Below, in pieces: positions 16,780-26,212 of a stretch of DNA of 54,381 nucleotides. Origin of the DNA: Clostridiales bacterium (GTDB taxonomy: Bacteria > Bacillota > Clostridia > Christensenellales > DTU072). The notes under the pieces were generated by a model. The model saw nothing but the letters and a program-made list of their open reading frames with translations. It was not told where the DNA came from and did not search any database. Both the position numbers and the translations under genes were made by a program. The stretch is from NCBI GenBank assembly GCA_012838805.1, contig DUON01000016.1, positions 1 to 54,381 on the forward strand. Reading direction: 5' to 3'. Numbering within the stretch: position 1 is the stretch's first letter; each line of letters opens with the position of its first letter.

Positions 16780-17836
16780 CAAAGAACAGCTGCCAAGTAG
16801 AGAGAGAATGAAAAAAATCATTTTAAGCACCGTCAAGGACAAGACATGGTCAAGGCGGGAGCTTATCTCCAAGGTCATAAAGCGCTGCGGCTTTACGCCC
16901 GAGCAATTAAAGGACACCTCTACCGACAGCATTTCCACAAGGCTTAAGAGCTTTGCGGGCACGGTGATAAACGAGCTTGTAGGGGAAAAGGCGCTTTCGC
17001 TTACCCAAGACAATAAGATTGAGCTTCCCCCCAAGAAAAAGCTCGAAAACAAAGAGATTTTAGAAGTATTTATCAACAAATATCTTACCGACGAAGAAAA
17101 GAAAGACCGCACGCCCGGCGGAAAGAGAAACACCTTGAACGCAGTTTTGGGCAATATCTTAAAGAAAAAGAAAAAGGAAATAGATAAAGCCGACGATGTG
17201 GTGGAGTATTTGGACAAACAGCTTATAAACAATTCCACTGTATATGAGAAGATAATCAAGCACAGCGATTATCCCGAGACTCCGCTGGGGAATAAGCTTA
17301 GGTTTTTGAACGAGAAATTCAACGAATGCAAAAGAGGGGCTCTGCCTAAAGAGAATTATCGAAAAATCTTAAATCAATCGGTTTTGGAGTGTTTGAGCTT
17401 AGCGGGCGGAGAATTCTTTGAGAGGCTTTGTCTTAGCCTAATAAAAAAAGGATACGGCGACAGAGTGGTTAACGACAAGCTCACCGCAGGTCCCGACGAT
17501 AAGGGTATAGACGGAATCGTCTACATAAAAGATGAAATGGGCTTTGATGAAAGGGTATTTATTCAAGCAAAGACAAAGCGGAAAAAAGGATATATCCCGC
17601 TTTGTGAAATAAGAGAGTTCTTGGGGGTTATGATTGCTGAAAAAGCCACCAAAGGAATACTGATATCCAACAGCAATTATCATAAAGAGACGATAAAGTT
17701 CGCTGACAAGGTTGATAACTTAATCTTGATAAACCAAAAAAAGCTCCTTGAACTTATGCAAAAACATTCCATAGGCATCATTCAGCAAAACGGTCTTTGT
17801 AAGATTGATGACAAGTTATTTTTAGAACAAGTATAA
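16769..17836 (+). CDS. Mrr-type restriction endonuclease paired with the methylase
   Basis: Predicted type II restriction endonuclease (355 aa). The C-terminal domain is Mrr-like PD-(D/E)XK: E215/E218 in GGEFFERLC, D248 in DDKGIDG, and the Q266-A-K268 of VFIQAK as the catalytic core, followed by KGILISNSNYHKETIKFA, typical of Mrr_cat. Residues 12-85 look like a winged-helix specificity domain (WSRRELISKV ... ALSLTQDNKIEL). A lysine-rich linker lies near 130-140. Translation is coupled to the methylase by the 11-base overlap. Target site and methylation dependence are not predictable; Mrr relatives may cut modified DNA, but pairing with a methylase suggests cleavage of unmodified DNA. Confidence 0.83.
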   Translation: MKNNKEQLPSRERMKKIILSTVKDKTWSRRELISKVIKRCGFTPEQLKDTSTDSISTRLKSFAGTVINELVGEKALSLTQDNKIELPPKKKLENKEILEVFINKYLTDEEKKDRTPGGKRNTLNAVLGNILKKKKKEIDKADDVVEYLDKQLINNSTVYEKIIKHSDYPETPLGNKLRFLNEKFNECKRGALPKENYRKILNQSVLECLSLAGGEFFERLCLSLIKKGYGDRVVNDKLTAGPDDKGIDGIVYIKDEMGFDERVFIQAKTKRKKGYIPLCEIREFLGVMIAEKATKGILISNSNYHKETIKFADKVDNLILINQKKLLELMQKHSIGIIQQNGLCKIDDKLFLEQV

Positions 17837-17873
17837 AAGAGCCTCTATTAATAAAGATAATTTTTAGATTAAA

Positions 17874-17910
17874 AAAAGCCTCTTTTCTAACCGTAAGAGG
17901 CTTTTATTAT
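17874..17910. terminator. Bidirectional terminator between the R-M unit and ilvE
   Basis: Perfect 11-bp stem AAAAGCCTCTT/AAGAGGCTTTT with a 10-base loop. It is flanked by a T-rich tract to the right and by seven A residues to the left, so it can end transcripts from both directions at this convergent junction. Confidence 0.9.
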
Positions 17911-17957
17911 TTTTTTCCGCAAGCTTATTGGCAGTAGGGCTACTTAATTTTGACAGA

Positions 17958-19013
17958 TTAGTTTATCGCAATAAGCCAATTATATTTGTCCTCGATTTTA
18001 CCGTACTGTATGCCTGTGATAGTGTCATATAGGAAAGAGGCGACGGGTCCCATTTGGTTGTTGTTTATTATTATATCCTTGCCGCCGTATCCCAAAACGC
18101 CCACAGGAGAGATAACCGCTGCGGTTCCGCACCCAAAGGCTTCGTCTAGCTTGCCCTCTTCTTGGGCTTGTAGGATTTCTTCAACCGATATTCTTGTTTC
18201 CTGAACTTCGTATCCGTTGTCTTTAAGAACTTTTATCGCGCTGTCTCTTGTGATGCCGGGTAGGATTGAGCCGACAAGCTTGGGGGTCTTGACTATGCCG
18301 TCGATAACAAAGAAAATGTTCATAGCTCCCACTTCTTCCACATATTTCTTTTCTGCGGCGTCCAGCCAAAGCACCTGGTCATAGCCTTTTTGGCTGGCTA
18401 TTTCTCCGGCAAGCAAAGAAGCGGCATAGTTTCCCATACATTTGACTTCTCCCGTACCGCCAATGGCAGCTCTTACAAAATTTTCCTCAATCATTATTTT
18501 TGTGGGTGCAAGACCGTTTGCATAGTAGCTCCCCACGGGTGAAAGGATGACAAAAAATCTGTATTCATGGGCGGGATGAACTCCCAGCATCTTGTCAAAA
18601 GCTATCATGGCGGGTCTGACATAAAGTGACGCTCCGCTTTGGGTGGGAATCCAATCGCTGTCTATTTGGATAAGTTTTTTTATGCCCTCAAATACTTCGT
18701 CTATGTCTATTTCGGGCATGCACAGTCTTTTGGCAGAATTGTTCATTCTCTTCAAGTTGTCGTAGGAGCGGAACATGGTTATTTTTCCGTTTTTGTTTTT
18801 ATACGCTTTCATGCCTTCGAAAATGCCTTGCCCATAGTGCAGTATGTTGGTGGACGGATCGATTGAAAAGTCTTGGTAGGGAAGTATCTGTATCTCCTGC
18901 CATTTTCCGTCCTTGTAGTCCATGACCAGCATATGGTCGGTAAAATATTTGCCGAATCCAAGATTGGAAAATTCAGGTTTTTGTTTTTTGTTTGTGCTAT
19001 AGGTTATTTTCAT
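17958..19013 (-). CDS. ilvE: Branched-chain amino acid aminotransferase
   Basis: PLP-dependent fold-IV transaminase (351 aa) that exchanges the amino group between glutamate and the keto acids of leucine, isoleucine and valine. Visible motifs: HYGQGIFEGMKAY near the N terminus, the PLP lysine in GTGEVKCMGNYAAS, and EVGAMNIFFV and GSILPGITRDSA in the C-terminal half. Its ATG overlaps the yigZ stop (ATGA), and AAAGGAGAG is a good ribosome binding site. It is the last gene of a four-gene operon and ends at a bidirectional terminator. Confidence 0.95.
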   Translation of the reverse strand: MKITYSTNKKQKPEFSNLGFGKYFTDHMLVMDYKDGKWQEIQILPYQDFSIDPSTNILHYGQGIFEGMKAYKNKNGKITMFRSYDNLKRMNNSAKRLCMPEIDIDEVFEGIKKLIQIDSDWIPTQSGASLYVRPAMIAFDKMLGVHPAHEYRFFVILSPVGSYYANGLAPTKIMIEENFVRAAIGGTGEVKCMGNYAASLLAGEIASQKGYDQVLWLDAAEKKYVEEVGAMNIFFVIDGIVKTPKLVGSILPGITRDSAIKVLKDNGYEVQETRISVEEILQAQEEGKLDEAFGCGTAAVISPVGVLGYGGKDIIINNNQMGPVASFLYDTITGIQYGKIEDKYNWLIAIN

Positions 19014-19645
19014 GATATCTCTCCTTTGGGCTTAATTGTATAATAATTCGTATTTATCCATTTAATTTGAGTCTTTCCCGAGGTCAGGTTTGCCACGAAT
19101 GTGTCTATCTGGTCTATGTCCTCCAGTTGGCCAGCAAAGCGTATTTCGGCGTTTTGTCCGTACAGGGTGTCTATAACTTGGGCGTTTCGGTTTAAGAAGT
19201 TCAGCATATCCCCTAAATAAGAGTATTCCAAAACAACGATTCCTTCTTTGCAAAGTGCTTTTTTGACGATTCGGCTTTTTTCTAAAGTCTCCAATACGCT
19301 TTTGGAATAAGCTGTCTTAAGCCCCGCCGCCCCAAGCTTTACTCCGCCAAAATACCTTGTGACCACAGCCGCCACATTGTTTAGGTCATTGTTGTTGAGC
19401 GCCTGCAAAATAGGCTGACCGGCTGTGCCGCCCGGCTCGTTGGCGTCATAAAATTTTTGTCTGTTGTCTATTGTCTTTAAGGCATAGCAGTTATGGGTCG
19501 CATCCGAATATTTTTTAGAGATTTCTTTTACAAACTCCATGCCTTCTTCAAAGTCGTCTATCCCTTTTATGGAGCAAATAAAAACAGAATGCTTGACTTC
19601 TATTTTGTGACTATATTCGCCCTCTATTGTGAGATAACTTTTCAT
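19010..19645 (-). CDS. yigZ: YigZ/IMPACT family protein
   Basis: Cytoplasmic protein of 211 aa. The N-terminal UPF0029 domain carries the family signature NEPGGTAGQPIL followed by VVTRYFGGVKLGAAGL; a second small DUF1949-like domain covers about 135-205. The biochemical function is not settled; eukaryotic IMPACT influences translation through GCN1/GCN2. It lies between tyrS and ilvE, three bases after the former and overlapping the latter by four, so its expression follows amino acid and charging genes. Confidence 0.92.
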   Translation of the reverse strand: MKSYLTIEGEYSHKIEVKHSVFICSIKGIDDFEEGMEFVKEISKKYSDATHNCYALKTIDNRQKFYDANEPGGTAGQPILQALNNNDLNNVAAVVTRYFGGVKLGAAGLKTAYSKSVLETLEKSRIVKKALCKEGIVVLEYSYLGDMLNFLNRNAQVIDTLYGQNAEIRFAGQLEDIDQIDTFVANLTSGKTQIKWINTNYYTIKPKGEIS

Positions 19646-19648
19646 TTT

Positions 19649-20857
19649 CTATTCAAAAACCACATTTATGCGTGTTTTTTTGCCTTTGTGAAGAACAAAG
19701 CCGTTCTCAATATTTTCCGCTGTGATTTCGTCCTCGTACGATGCAACTTTATTGCTGTTTATGCTGACGCCGCCACCTTGAATAAGCCTTTTCGCCTCGC
19801 CTTTTGATTTGACAAGTTTGAGCTGCAAGAGGATGTCCACAACGCTTTTGGACTCCAAAGGTATCACGGCTTTGGGCATATTTTCTATATTCCCCCCAAA
19901 AGCCGCGCGTGCCTTGGCTTGTGCCTGAGTAGCGGCTTCTTCGCCGTGGACTATCTTAGTCACTTCATAAGCCAAAACTTCTTTTGCCTTATTCATTCTT
20001 TCGTCTTGATATTTGGTGATTTCGTTTATATAAGACAAATCCAAAAAGGTCAAAAGCCTTAGGCACTTGTTCACATCGGCATCGTCCACATTCCTAAAGT
20101 ACTGATAAAAGTCATAAGGCGATGTCTTATCGGCGTCCAACCATACCGCTCCTTTTTGGGTCTTGCCCATTTTCTTACCGTCTGATGACGTCAATAGTTC
20201 GAAAGTCATGGCGTATGCGGTCTCGCCCTCTTTTCTTCTGATAAGGTCTGCTCCCGCAAGGATATTTGACCATTGGTCATCCCCGCCGCACTGGAGCTTG
20301 CACCCGTATTTTTTATATAAAACCAAAAAGTCATACGCCTGCATGAGCATATAATTAAATTCCAAGAATGTCAGCCCTTTTTCCATTCTGATTTTGAAAC
20401 AATCGGCGCTTAGCATTCTGTTTACGCTGAAATGCACTCCGATATCTCTTATGAACTCTACATAGTTTAGGTCCAAAAGCCAGTCGGCGTTGTTGACCAT
20501 AATCGCGGCGTTGTCGCCGTCAAAAGAGAAGAACTTGGACATCTGTTTTTTGAAACACTCGCAGTTATATTCTATCTGTTCTTTGGTCAGCATGGCTCTT
20601 AAATCGCTTCTGCCCGACGGGTCGCCAATCATGCCCGTTCCTCCGCCTACAAGAACAATGGGCTTGTGTCCGGTTTTTTGCAGGTGGCTCATTGCCATAA
20701 GCGCCAAAAAATGACCTACATGAAGACTGTCCGCAGTGGGGTCAAAGCCCACATAGAAAGGTACGCTTTCTTTTCTCAAAAGCTCATAAAGCTCGTCTTC
20801 AAAAACAGTTTGTTTGATAAAACCTCTTTCTCTCAATATGTCAAGCGCGTTTTTCAA
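19649..20857 (-). CDS. tyrS: Tyrosyl-tRNA synthetase
   Basis: Class Ic synthetase (402 aa) that charges tRNA-Tyr. HVGH at 46-49 is the HIGH motif, and KKMGKT in the DGKKMGKT block is the KMSKS equivalent. The Tyr pocket ([12 protein letters not shown]) and [10 protein letters not shown] are intact, and the last 70 residues form an S4 RNA-binding domain. It starts with TTG, overlapping the aminotransferase stop as TTGA, after an AAAGGAG site. No T-box leader is visible at the operon promoter, although clostridial tyrS is often T-box controlled. Confidence 0.96.
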   Translation of the reverse strand: MKNALDILRERGFIKQTVFEDELYELLRKESVPFYVGFDPTADSLHVGHFLALMAMSHLQKTGHKPIVLVGGGTGMIGDPSGRSDLRAMLTKEQIEYNCECFKKQMSKFFSFDGDNAAIMVNNADWLLDLNYVEFIRDIGVHFSVNRMLSADCFKIRMEKGLTFLEFNYMLMQAYDFLVLYKKYGCKLQCGGDDQWSNILAGADLIRRKEGETAYAMTFELLTSSDGKKMGKTQKGAVWLDADKTSPYDFYQYFRNVDDADVNKCLRLLTFLDLSYINEITKYQDERMNKAKEVLAYEVTKIVHGEEAATQAQAKARAAFGGNIENMPKAVIPLESKSVVDILLQLKLVKSKGEAKRLIQGGGVSINSNKVASYEDEITAENIENGFVLHKGKKTRINVVFE

Positions 20858-22053
20858 TTTTTTGGCTCCTTTATGTTGTTTTTTATCACCTCGGCAAGTC
20901 TCTTTATGCCCGTGTCTATTTGTTCCAATGTAGCGTTGGAGAAGTTAAGCCTTAAGGTATTGAAAATGTCGCCTTTGGGGTAAAATGAGCTTCCGTCCAC
21001 AAAAGCGACTTTCTTTTCCACAGCTTGGAGAAACAGCTTTCTTGCGTCCATATATTTTGGAAGCACCACCCATATGAACAAGCCTCCCTCGGGTCTTGTG
21101 TACTTGACGCAAGGGGGAAAGTACTCGTCCATTTTTTCAAGCATACAATCTTTTTTTTCTTTATAGATTGCCGTCGACTTTTCCAGTTGAGGGTCCATAT
21201 AGCCTCTTCTTAGATATTCATTAACAATGGCTTGAGACAAAAGCGAAGTATGCACATCCGTCGCCTGCTTGCCCAATGTCATCTTTCTTATTATTTCTTT
21301 GTCGCCGACAGCTAAAGCCGTCCTAAGTCCCGGACTTATTGTCTTTGAAAAAGATATCGTATACACCACCCAGCCGTCTTTGTCAAAAGACTTTATGCTT
21401 GGGACTCTCTCCCCCTCATATCTCAATTCGCAATAGGGGTCGTCTTCCAAAAGGACAAGACGGTGTTTTTGGCATATCTCAGCGATTTTTTTGCGTTTTT
21501 CAACTGTTATTGTCTTTCCAGTGGGATTGGAGAAAGTGGGCACAAGGTAGAGCATTTTTGGCTTATGCTCCATTATTTTTTTCTCCAAATCCTCAAGGTC
21601 TATGCCGTCGTCCTCGCTTTTTACGCCTATTGGGCAAGCCTCATAAGTCTTTAGGATATGCAATACCGCAAGATAGGTGGGCTCTTCCACAAGCACTTTG
21701 TCGCCCTTGTTCAAAAGCGCTTTGCACATAAGGTCAATTGCCTGCTGTCCGCCGCTAATCGCCAAAATATTTTCTAAGTTCTGATTGTAGATGCCCGCTC
21801 TTTCAATATACTTAAGCCCCGCCTCCAAGAACGGCTTATAGCCTTCGGTAGCACCGTATTGGAGTATCCGAACGGCTTTATCCGAGCTTAAAACAGCGTC
21901 GGCAATTTCTTTTACTTGTTCCAAGGGCAGCGCCTGAGTGGACGGCAAACCGCCCGCAAAAGAGATGATATCGGGCTGGGATATCAGCTTAAAGATTTCT
22001 CTTATCGCATTAGCGCTTAAGTCTTTCATTCTGTCGCTGAATGTGTATTTCAT
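20854..22053 (-). CDS. Class I/II PLP aminotransferase (MocR-core/LysN-like)
   Basis: Fold-I aminotransferase (399 aa) of the subgroup related to MocR catalytic domains and to 2-aminoadipate or aromatic/valine aminotransferases. The N terminus [14 protein letters not shown] is typical of this subgroup. The cofactor lysine is in [11 protein letters not shown], with [17 protein letters not shown] and DDPYCELRY giving the conserved pocket residues. No helix-turn-helix domain is present, so it is an enzyme and not a regulator. As first gene of the operon with tyrS and ilvE, a role in amino acid synthesis or degradation is likely; the substrate cannot be fixed. Confidence 0.88.
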   Translation of the reverse strand: MKYTFSDRMKDLSANAIREIFKLISQPDIISFAGGLPSTQALPLEQVKEIADAVLSSDKAVRILQYGATEGYKPFLEAGLKYIERAGIYNQNLENILAISGGQQAIDLMCKALLNKGDKVLVEEPTYLAVLHILKTYEACPIGVKSEDDGIDLEDLEKKIMEHKPKMLYLVPTFSNPTGKTITVEKRKKIAEICQKHRLVLLEDDPYCELRYEGERVPSIKSFDKDGWVVYTISFSKTISPGLRTALAVGDKEIIRKMTLGKQATDVHTSLLSQAIVNEYLRRGYMDPQLEKSTAIYKEKKDCMLEKMDEYFPPCVKYTRPEGGLFIWVVLPKYMDARKLFLQAVEKKVAFVDGSSFYPKGDIFNTLRLNFSNATLEQIDTGIKRLAEVIKNNIKEPKN

Positions 22054-22074
22054 AGTACGCCTCCGATTTCAATT

Positions 22075-22103
22075 ATTATATAACTAAAAAACTGATATGT
22101 AAA
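22075..22103 (-). promoter_or_regulatory. Promoter of the aminotransferase-tyrS-yigZ-ilvE operon
   Basis: On the minus strand TTTACA (22098-22103), 17 bases, TATAAT (22075-22080). The start point would be near 22068, and a GGAGG site precedes the ATG at 22053, leaving almost no leader and so no room for a T-box. Confidence 0.75.
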
Positions 22104-22362
22104 GTTTTTGGCTATGGTTTTGATAACTCATAGAAAATATGCTTAAAAAGCTGATTTCGTCAAAATTTTCATAAATTATATCAAAAACCAAATAATTTGG
22201 CTGCCAAAAAGCTTGTTTTTGGGAATACTTGTTTAGGAGGGAGAATAATAGATTTTTACGCTTTATGACGGCGTTATTCGGAATTTTTAAGGCTTATGAC
22301 AAGAACAATGCCGAAGTTTTTTAATTAGCTTTTTAATGGGCATAAATTCCAATATACTTGAC
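22104..22362. other. Spacer between the divergent tyrS operon and secA
   Basis: About 260 bases with no supported gene. An AGGAGGG motif near 22237 is followed by no start codon at proper distance; the nearest ATG (22267) would give only 19 residues. Small A/T-rich inverted repeats occur around 22190-22220. Confidence 0.35.
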
Positions 22363-22391
22363 TTGACAGGTCGTTAATGATAGCATATAAG
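22363..22391 (+). promoter_or_regulatory. Promoter for secA-prfB-tsaD
   Basis: TTGACA (22363-22368), 17 bases, TATAAG (22386-22391), with secA starting 40 bases downstream. Confidence 0.75.
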
Positions 22392-22430
22392 TTATCTAAA
22401 AATAATTATTTTTTATAAAAAGAGGTATCG

Positions 22431-25109
22431 ATGGGTTTAATAGCCAGATTGTTCAAAAGAGAAAAAGAAAGACAGATAAAAAAACTTGCGGTTATTGCCG
22501 ACAAAATTGAGGAATTGGAAGAAAAATATGCGTCAATGACCGATAGGCAGCTTGCCGAACAGACGCCTATTTTCAAAAAAAGGCTTTCTGAGGGGGAGAC
22601 GCTGGACGATTTGCTCCCCGAGGCGTTCGCCGTTGTAAGAGAGGCGGCAAAAAGGGTTTTGGACATGAGGCATTTTTATGTGCAGCTCATTGGCGGAATA
22701 GCCCTGCACCAAGGCAGAATTGCCGAGATGAAGACAGGCGAAGGAAAGACGCTTGTAGCCACTTTGCCCGCATACCTCAACGCCTTGACGGGAAAAGGCG
22801 TGCATATCGTTACGGTCAATGACTATCTTGCCAAGAGAGATGCCGACTGGATGGGCAAGGTATTTAAGTTCTTAGGGATGAGTGTGGGATGTATCTTGCA
22901 CGATATGGATTTTTCCCAAAAGAAAGAAGCGTATCATTGCGATATCACATACGCCACCAACAACGAGCTTGGTTTTGACTATTTAAGAGACAATATGGCG
23001 ATTAAGCTTGAAAATGTCATGCAAAAGGGCTTAAACTATGCGATAGTCGACGAGGTGGACTCCATACTTATAGACGAAGCGCGGACTCCATTGATTATTT
23101 CCGCTCCCGCCGAGAAATCCTCTTTGGTGTATATAGATGTGCAAAAATTCATAAGAATGCTTAGGGAAGAAGACTATGTAAAGGACGAAAAGGACAGACA
23201 TATATACCTTTCCGAAGAGGGTGTCGCCAAAGCTGAAAGATTTTTTAATATCGAAAATCTTGGCAATGCCGACAACGCCGACCTAAATCTTAAAATAAAC
23301 TCCGCCCTTAGAGCCAATTTCTTAATGACAAGGGACAAGGAATATATCGTTGAGAATGATGAAGTAATCATTATTGACGAGTTCACGGGAAGAAAAATGG
23401 CGGGCAGAAGGTTTTCAGAGGGACTGCACCAAGCGATAGAGGCGAAAGAAAATGTCAGAATAAAAAAGGAAAGCAAGACTATCGCCACAATAACTTTTCA
23501 AAACCTCTTCAGAATGTATAATAAGCTTTCGGGCATGACGGGTACGGCGATGACCGAGGAAGCCGAATTCAAGGGTATCTATAATCTTGATGTGGTTGAG
23601 ATACCCACGCATGAAGAGATGATAAGGGTAGACGAGCCCGACAAGATTTATCTGAATTTGGAAAGAAAATACGCCGCGGTTATTGATGAGATAGTTTCCA
23701 CATACGAAAAAGGACAGCCGATATTGGTAGGCACTATTGATGTGGATGTCAGCGAGCATATCTCAAAACTTTTGAAAAGAAAGAAAATACCCCACAATGT
23801 GCTGAACGCCAAAAGACACAAGGAAGAGGCGGATATTATCGCCCAAGCGGGAAGACTTAAGGCGGTGACTATCGCCACGAACATGGCGGGAAGGGGAACG
23901 GACATTCTATTGGGCGGAAATCCCGAATATATGGCAAGAAAACAAATGGCAAAAGAGGGATACGACGAAGATTTAATAAATATCGCCACAGCATACAATG
24001 TCCTTGAAGATGAAGAGGAAATCAAGGCAAGGGAACGCTTTAACGAGCTTAAAGCCGAATACAAAAAGAGTACGGACAAAGAAAAAGAGGAAGTAAAAAA
24101 GTTGGGCGGGCTTAGGGTTATCGGAACGGAAAGGCACGAATCCAGAAGAATAGACAATCAGCTAAGAGGTCGTTCGGGAAGGCAGGGCGACGAGGGCAGC
24201 TCTTGTTTTTATTTGTCTTTTGAAGACGAGCTTTTGAGAAGATTTGGCGGCGACCGCCTTAAGTCCATGATGTCGTCATTAATGAGTCAAGAGGGTGCGG
24301 TTATTCAAATGCCGATAATTTCAAGACAAATAGAGACCGCTCAAAAAAGATGCGAGGACGCCAATTTTGAAAGAAGAAAATATGTCATGAACTATGACGA
24401 TGTCATGAACAAGCAAAGGCAGCTTATATACAGCCAAAGAAACGAAGTGCTGAGGGGTGCCGATGTGCATGACCAGGTTATGAAGTATCTTCCCGATGTG
24501 GTCAGAGAAATTGTCTATGAGTACGCAGATTTTTCTTCCGGGGACGAGACTTCTATTGAATATGAGGCGTTTAACCGCGCTTTGGAACAAAGAGTGCTTA
24601 AGCAAGGCACCAATATTATTACCCAAGAGCTTTGTGGACATTTAAGTTATGAGAGGATAATTAATACCGTTGTGGAAGAAGCTGTTAAGCAATATGAGGA
24701 AAAAATACAGTACGCCGAAGAAAACGGCATAAATTTCAAGGCGACGGAAAGAAATGTTTTGCTCAATCAGGTTGACAGGCATTGGATGGACCATATTGAC
24801 GCCATGGACACTTTGAGAAAAGGAATAGGCTTAAGAGGTTATGGACATAAAGACCCGATTTTGGAATACCGAAGAGAGGGTTTTGAGATGTTTGAAAACA
24901 TGATTGAGTCCATTCAAAAAAGTGTCGTCATCATGCTTTGCAAATTAGATGTTCACCAAGTGGTGGAAAGAAGAAACGCCTATATAGCTCATCAAAACGC
25001 TTTGAAGACAAGGGTTACGGTTAGAAACGACAAATCCGCTCAGGTGGGCAGGAATTCTCCTTGTCCCTGCGGTTCGGGCAAAAAGTACAAGATATGTTGC
25101 GGGAGATAA
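22431..25109 (+). CDS. secA: Preprotein translocase ATPase SecA
   Basis: Cytoplasmic/peripheral membrane ATPase (892 aa) that pushes preproteins through SecYEG. Walker A is in MKTGEGKTLVATLP and Walker B in VDEVDSILIDEART. The second helicase domain carries ATNMAGRGTDILLGGNPEY and the family block RQGDEGSSCFYLS. The helical scaffold block DRHWMDHIDAMD is intact. The C terminus is the zinc-binding SEC-C motif CPCGSGKKYKICC. An AAAGAGGT site precedes the ATG. It is the first gene of a three-gene operon with prfB and tsaD. Confidence 0.98.
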   Translation: MGLIARLFKREKERQIKKLAVIADKIEELEEKYASMTDRQLAEQTPIFKKRLSEGETLDDLLPEAFAVVREAAKRVLDMRHFYVQLIGGIALHQGRIAEMKTGEGKTLVATLPAYLNALTGKGVHIVTVNDYLAKRDADWMGKVFKFLGMSVGCILHDMDFSQKKEAYHCDITYATNNELGFDYLRDNMAIKLENVMQKGLNYAIVDEVDSILIDEARTPLIISAPAEKSSLVYIDVQKFIRMLREEDYVKDEKDRHIYLSEEGVAKAERFFNIENLGNADNADLNLKINSALRANFLMTRDKEYIVENDEVIIIDEFTGRKMAGRRFSEGLHQAIEAKENVRIKKESKTIATITFQNLFRMYNKLSGMTGTAMTEEAEFKGIYNLDVVEIPTHEEMIRVDEPDKIYLNLERKYAAVIDEIVSTYEKGQPILVGTIDVDVSEHISKLLKRKKIPHNVLNAKRHKEEADIIAQAGRLKAVTIATNMAGRGTDILLGGNPEYMARKQMAKEGYDEDLINIATAYNVLEDEEEIKARERFNELKAEYKKSTDKEKEEVKKLGGLRVIGTERHESRRIDNQLRGRSGRQGDEGSSCFYLSFEDELLRRFGGDRLKSMMSSLMSQEGAVIQMPIISRQIETAQKRCEDANFERRKYVMNYDDVMNKQRQLIYSQRNEVLRGADVHDQVMKYLPDVVREIVYEYADFSSGDETSIEYEAFNRALEQRVLKQGTNIITQELCGHLSYERIINTVVEEAVKQYEEKIQYAEENGINFKATERNVLLNQVDRHWMDHIDAMDTLRKGIGLRGYGHKDPILEYRREGFEMFENMIESIQKSVVIMLCKLDVHQVVERRNAYIAHQNALKTRVTVRNDKSAQVGRNSPCPCGSGKKYKICCGR

Positions 25110-25113
25110 GACA

Positions 25114-26211
25114 GTGATAGATTTTTATGACCATAGGCATACTTTGAATAAGCTCAAAGACACATTGAAGACGGTGTCGGAAGCCATGGGTTTAGAGGAT
25201 AAAAAGATAGAGCTTGAAAAACTCTTAAAAAAACAGAGTCAAGACGGCTTTTGGGGAAATATAGAGGAAGCCGGAAAAATCAATAAGATAATAACTTCTC
25301 ACCAAAAGAAAATAAACAAAGTGGAAAGCTTGGATAACAAAGTTAATGAACTCTTTGAGCTTTTGGAATTGATAGAAGAAATGCAGGACGAAAATGAAGC
25401 CCGCCAAGTCCAAAAAGAGCTTAATGAACTGAAAAAAGAAGTGGATAATTTAAGGATAGAGGCACTTCTCAAAGGCAAATATGACGGCTGTAACGCCATA
25501 CTTACCATTCATGCCGGGGCGGGAGGAACGGAGGCTCAGGACTGGGCGCAAATGCTCTATAGGATGTATACAAGATATTGCGAAAGGAAAGGCTACCAAG
25601 TCAAGGTCTTGGACTTTTTGGACGGAGACGAGGCCGGAATAAAGAGCGTCACTTTTGAGGCGGCGGGAGAAAATGCCTATGGGTTCTTAAAAGCAGAGAA
25701 GGGAGTACACAGGCTTGTCAGGATAAGCCCCTTTGACGCCAACAAGAGAAGACATACCTCTTTCGCATCTCTTGAAGTCATGCCCGTTATTGAAGATAAC
25801 GAGGAGATAAAAATAAACCCCGACGAAATCAAAATCGACACATACAGAAGTAGCGGCGCCGGCGGTCAGCATGTAAACACCACCGATTCAGCGGTTAGAA
25901 TCACGCATATCCCGTCGGGTATCGTTGTGCAGTGCCAAAACGAAAGGTCGCAAATCAAGAATAGGGAAACGGCAATGAAGATGCTTTTGTCCAAACTTGC
26001 CGAAAAAAGGGAGAGGGAATTTCAAGAACAAAACCAAAGCTTAAAAGGGGAGCTTAAAAAGATAGAATGGGGCAGCCAAATAAGGTCGTATGTGTTCTGT
26101 CCATATACTTTAGTAAAAGACCATAGAACGAATTTTGAAAACACCAATGTCGACGCCGTTATGGATGGAGAGATAAAGGACTTTATTTTGGAATACTTAA
26201 AAAAGGCATAA
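25114..26211 (+). CDS. prfB: Peptide chain release factor 2 (no programmed frameshift)
   Basis: Release factor that recognises UGA and UAA and triggers hydrolysis in the ribosomal A site (365 aa). The GGQ motif is in SSGAGGQHVN, and the RF2-type codon-recognition tripeptide SPF is in RISPFDANKRRHTSF. The start is a GTG with GGGAGA seven bases upstream, four bases after the secA stop. The region where many prfB genes have an in-frame TGA and a +1 frameshift site, about codon 25, reads straight through here (AMGLEDKK), so the autoregulatory frameshift is absent. Confidence 0.96.
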   Translation: MIDFYDHRHTLNKLKDTLKTVSEAMGLEDKKIELEKLLKKQSQDGFWGNIEEAGKINKIITSHQKKINKVESLDNKVNELFELLELIEEMQDENEARQVQKELNELKKEVDNLRIEALLKGKYDGCNAILTIHAGAGGTEAQDWAQMLYRMYTRYCERKGYQVKVLDFLDGDEAGIKSVTFEAAGENAYGFLKAEKGVHRLVRISPFDANKRRHTSFASLEVMPVIEDNEEIKINPDEIKIDTYRSSGAGGQHVNTTDSAVRITHIPSGIVVQCQNERSQIKNRETAMKMLLSKLAEKREREFQEQNQSLKGELKKIEWGSQIRSYVFCPYTLVKDHRTNFENTNVDAVMDGEIKDFILEYLKKA

Positions 26212-26212
26212 C

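Noticed and set aside
21339..21731. 130-codon open frame on the plus strand
   Set aside because: It lies wholly inside the aminotransferase gene on the other strand, which has a complete set of family motifs; no ribosome binding site and no recognisable product.
20854..22103. Possible T-box leader for the tyrS operon
   Set aside because: The promoter lies within 50 bases of the first start codon, leaving no space for a T-box; no T-box core sequence was seen.
22233..22323. AGGAGGG motif followed by a possible short ORF before secA
   Set aside because: The nearest ATG is about 25 bases away and would give only 19 residues; spacing is wrong for translation.
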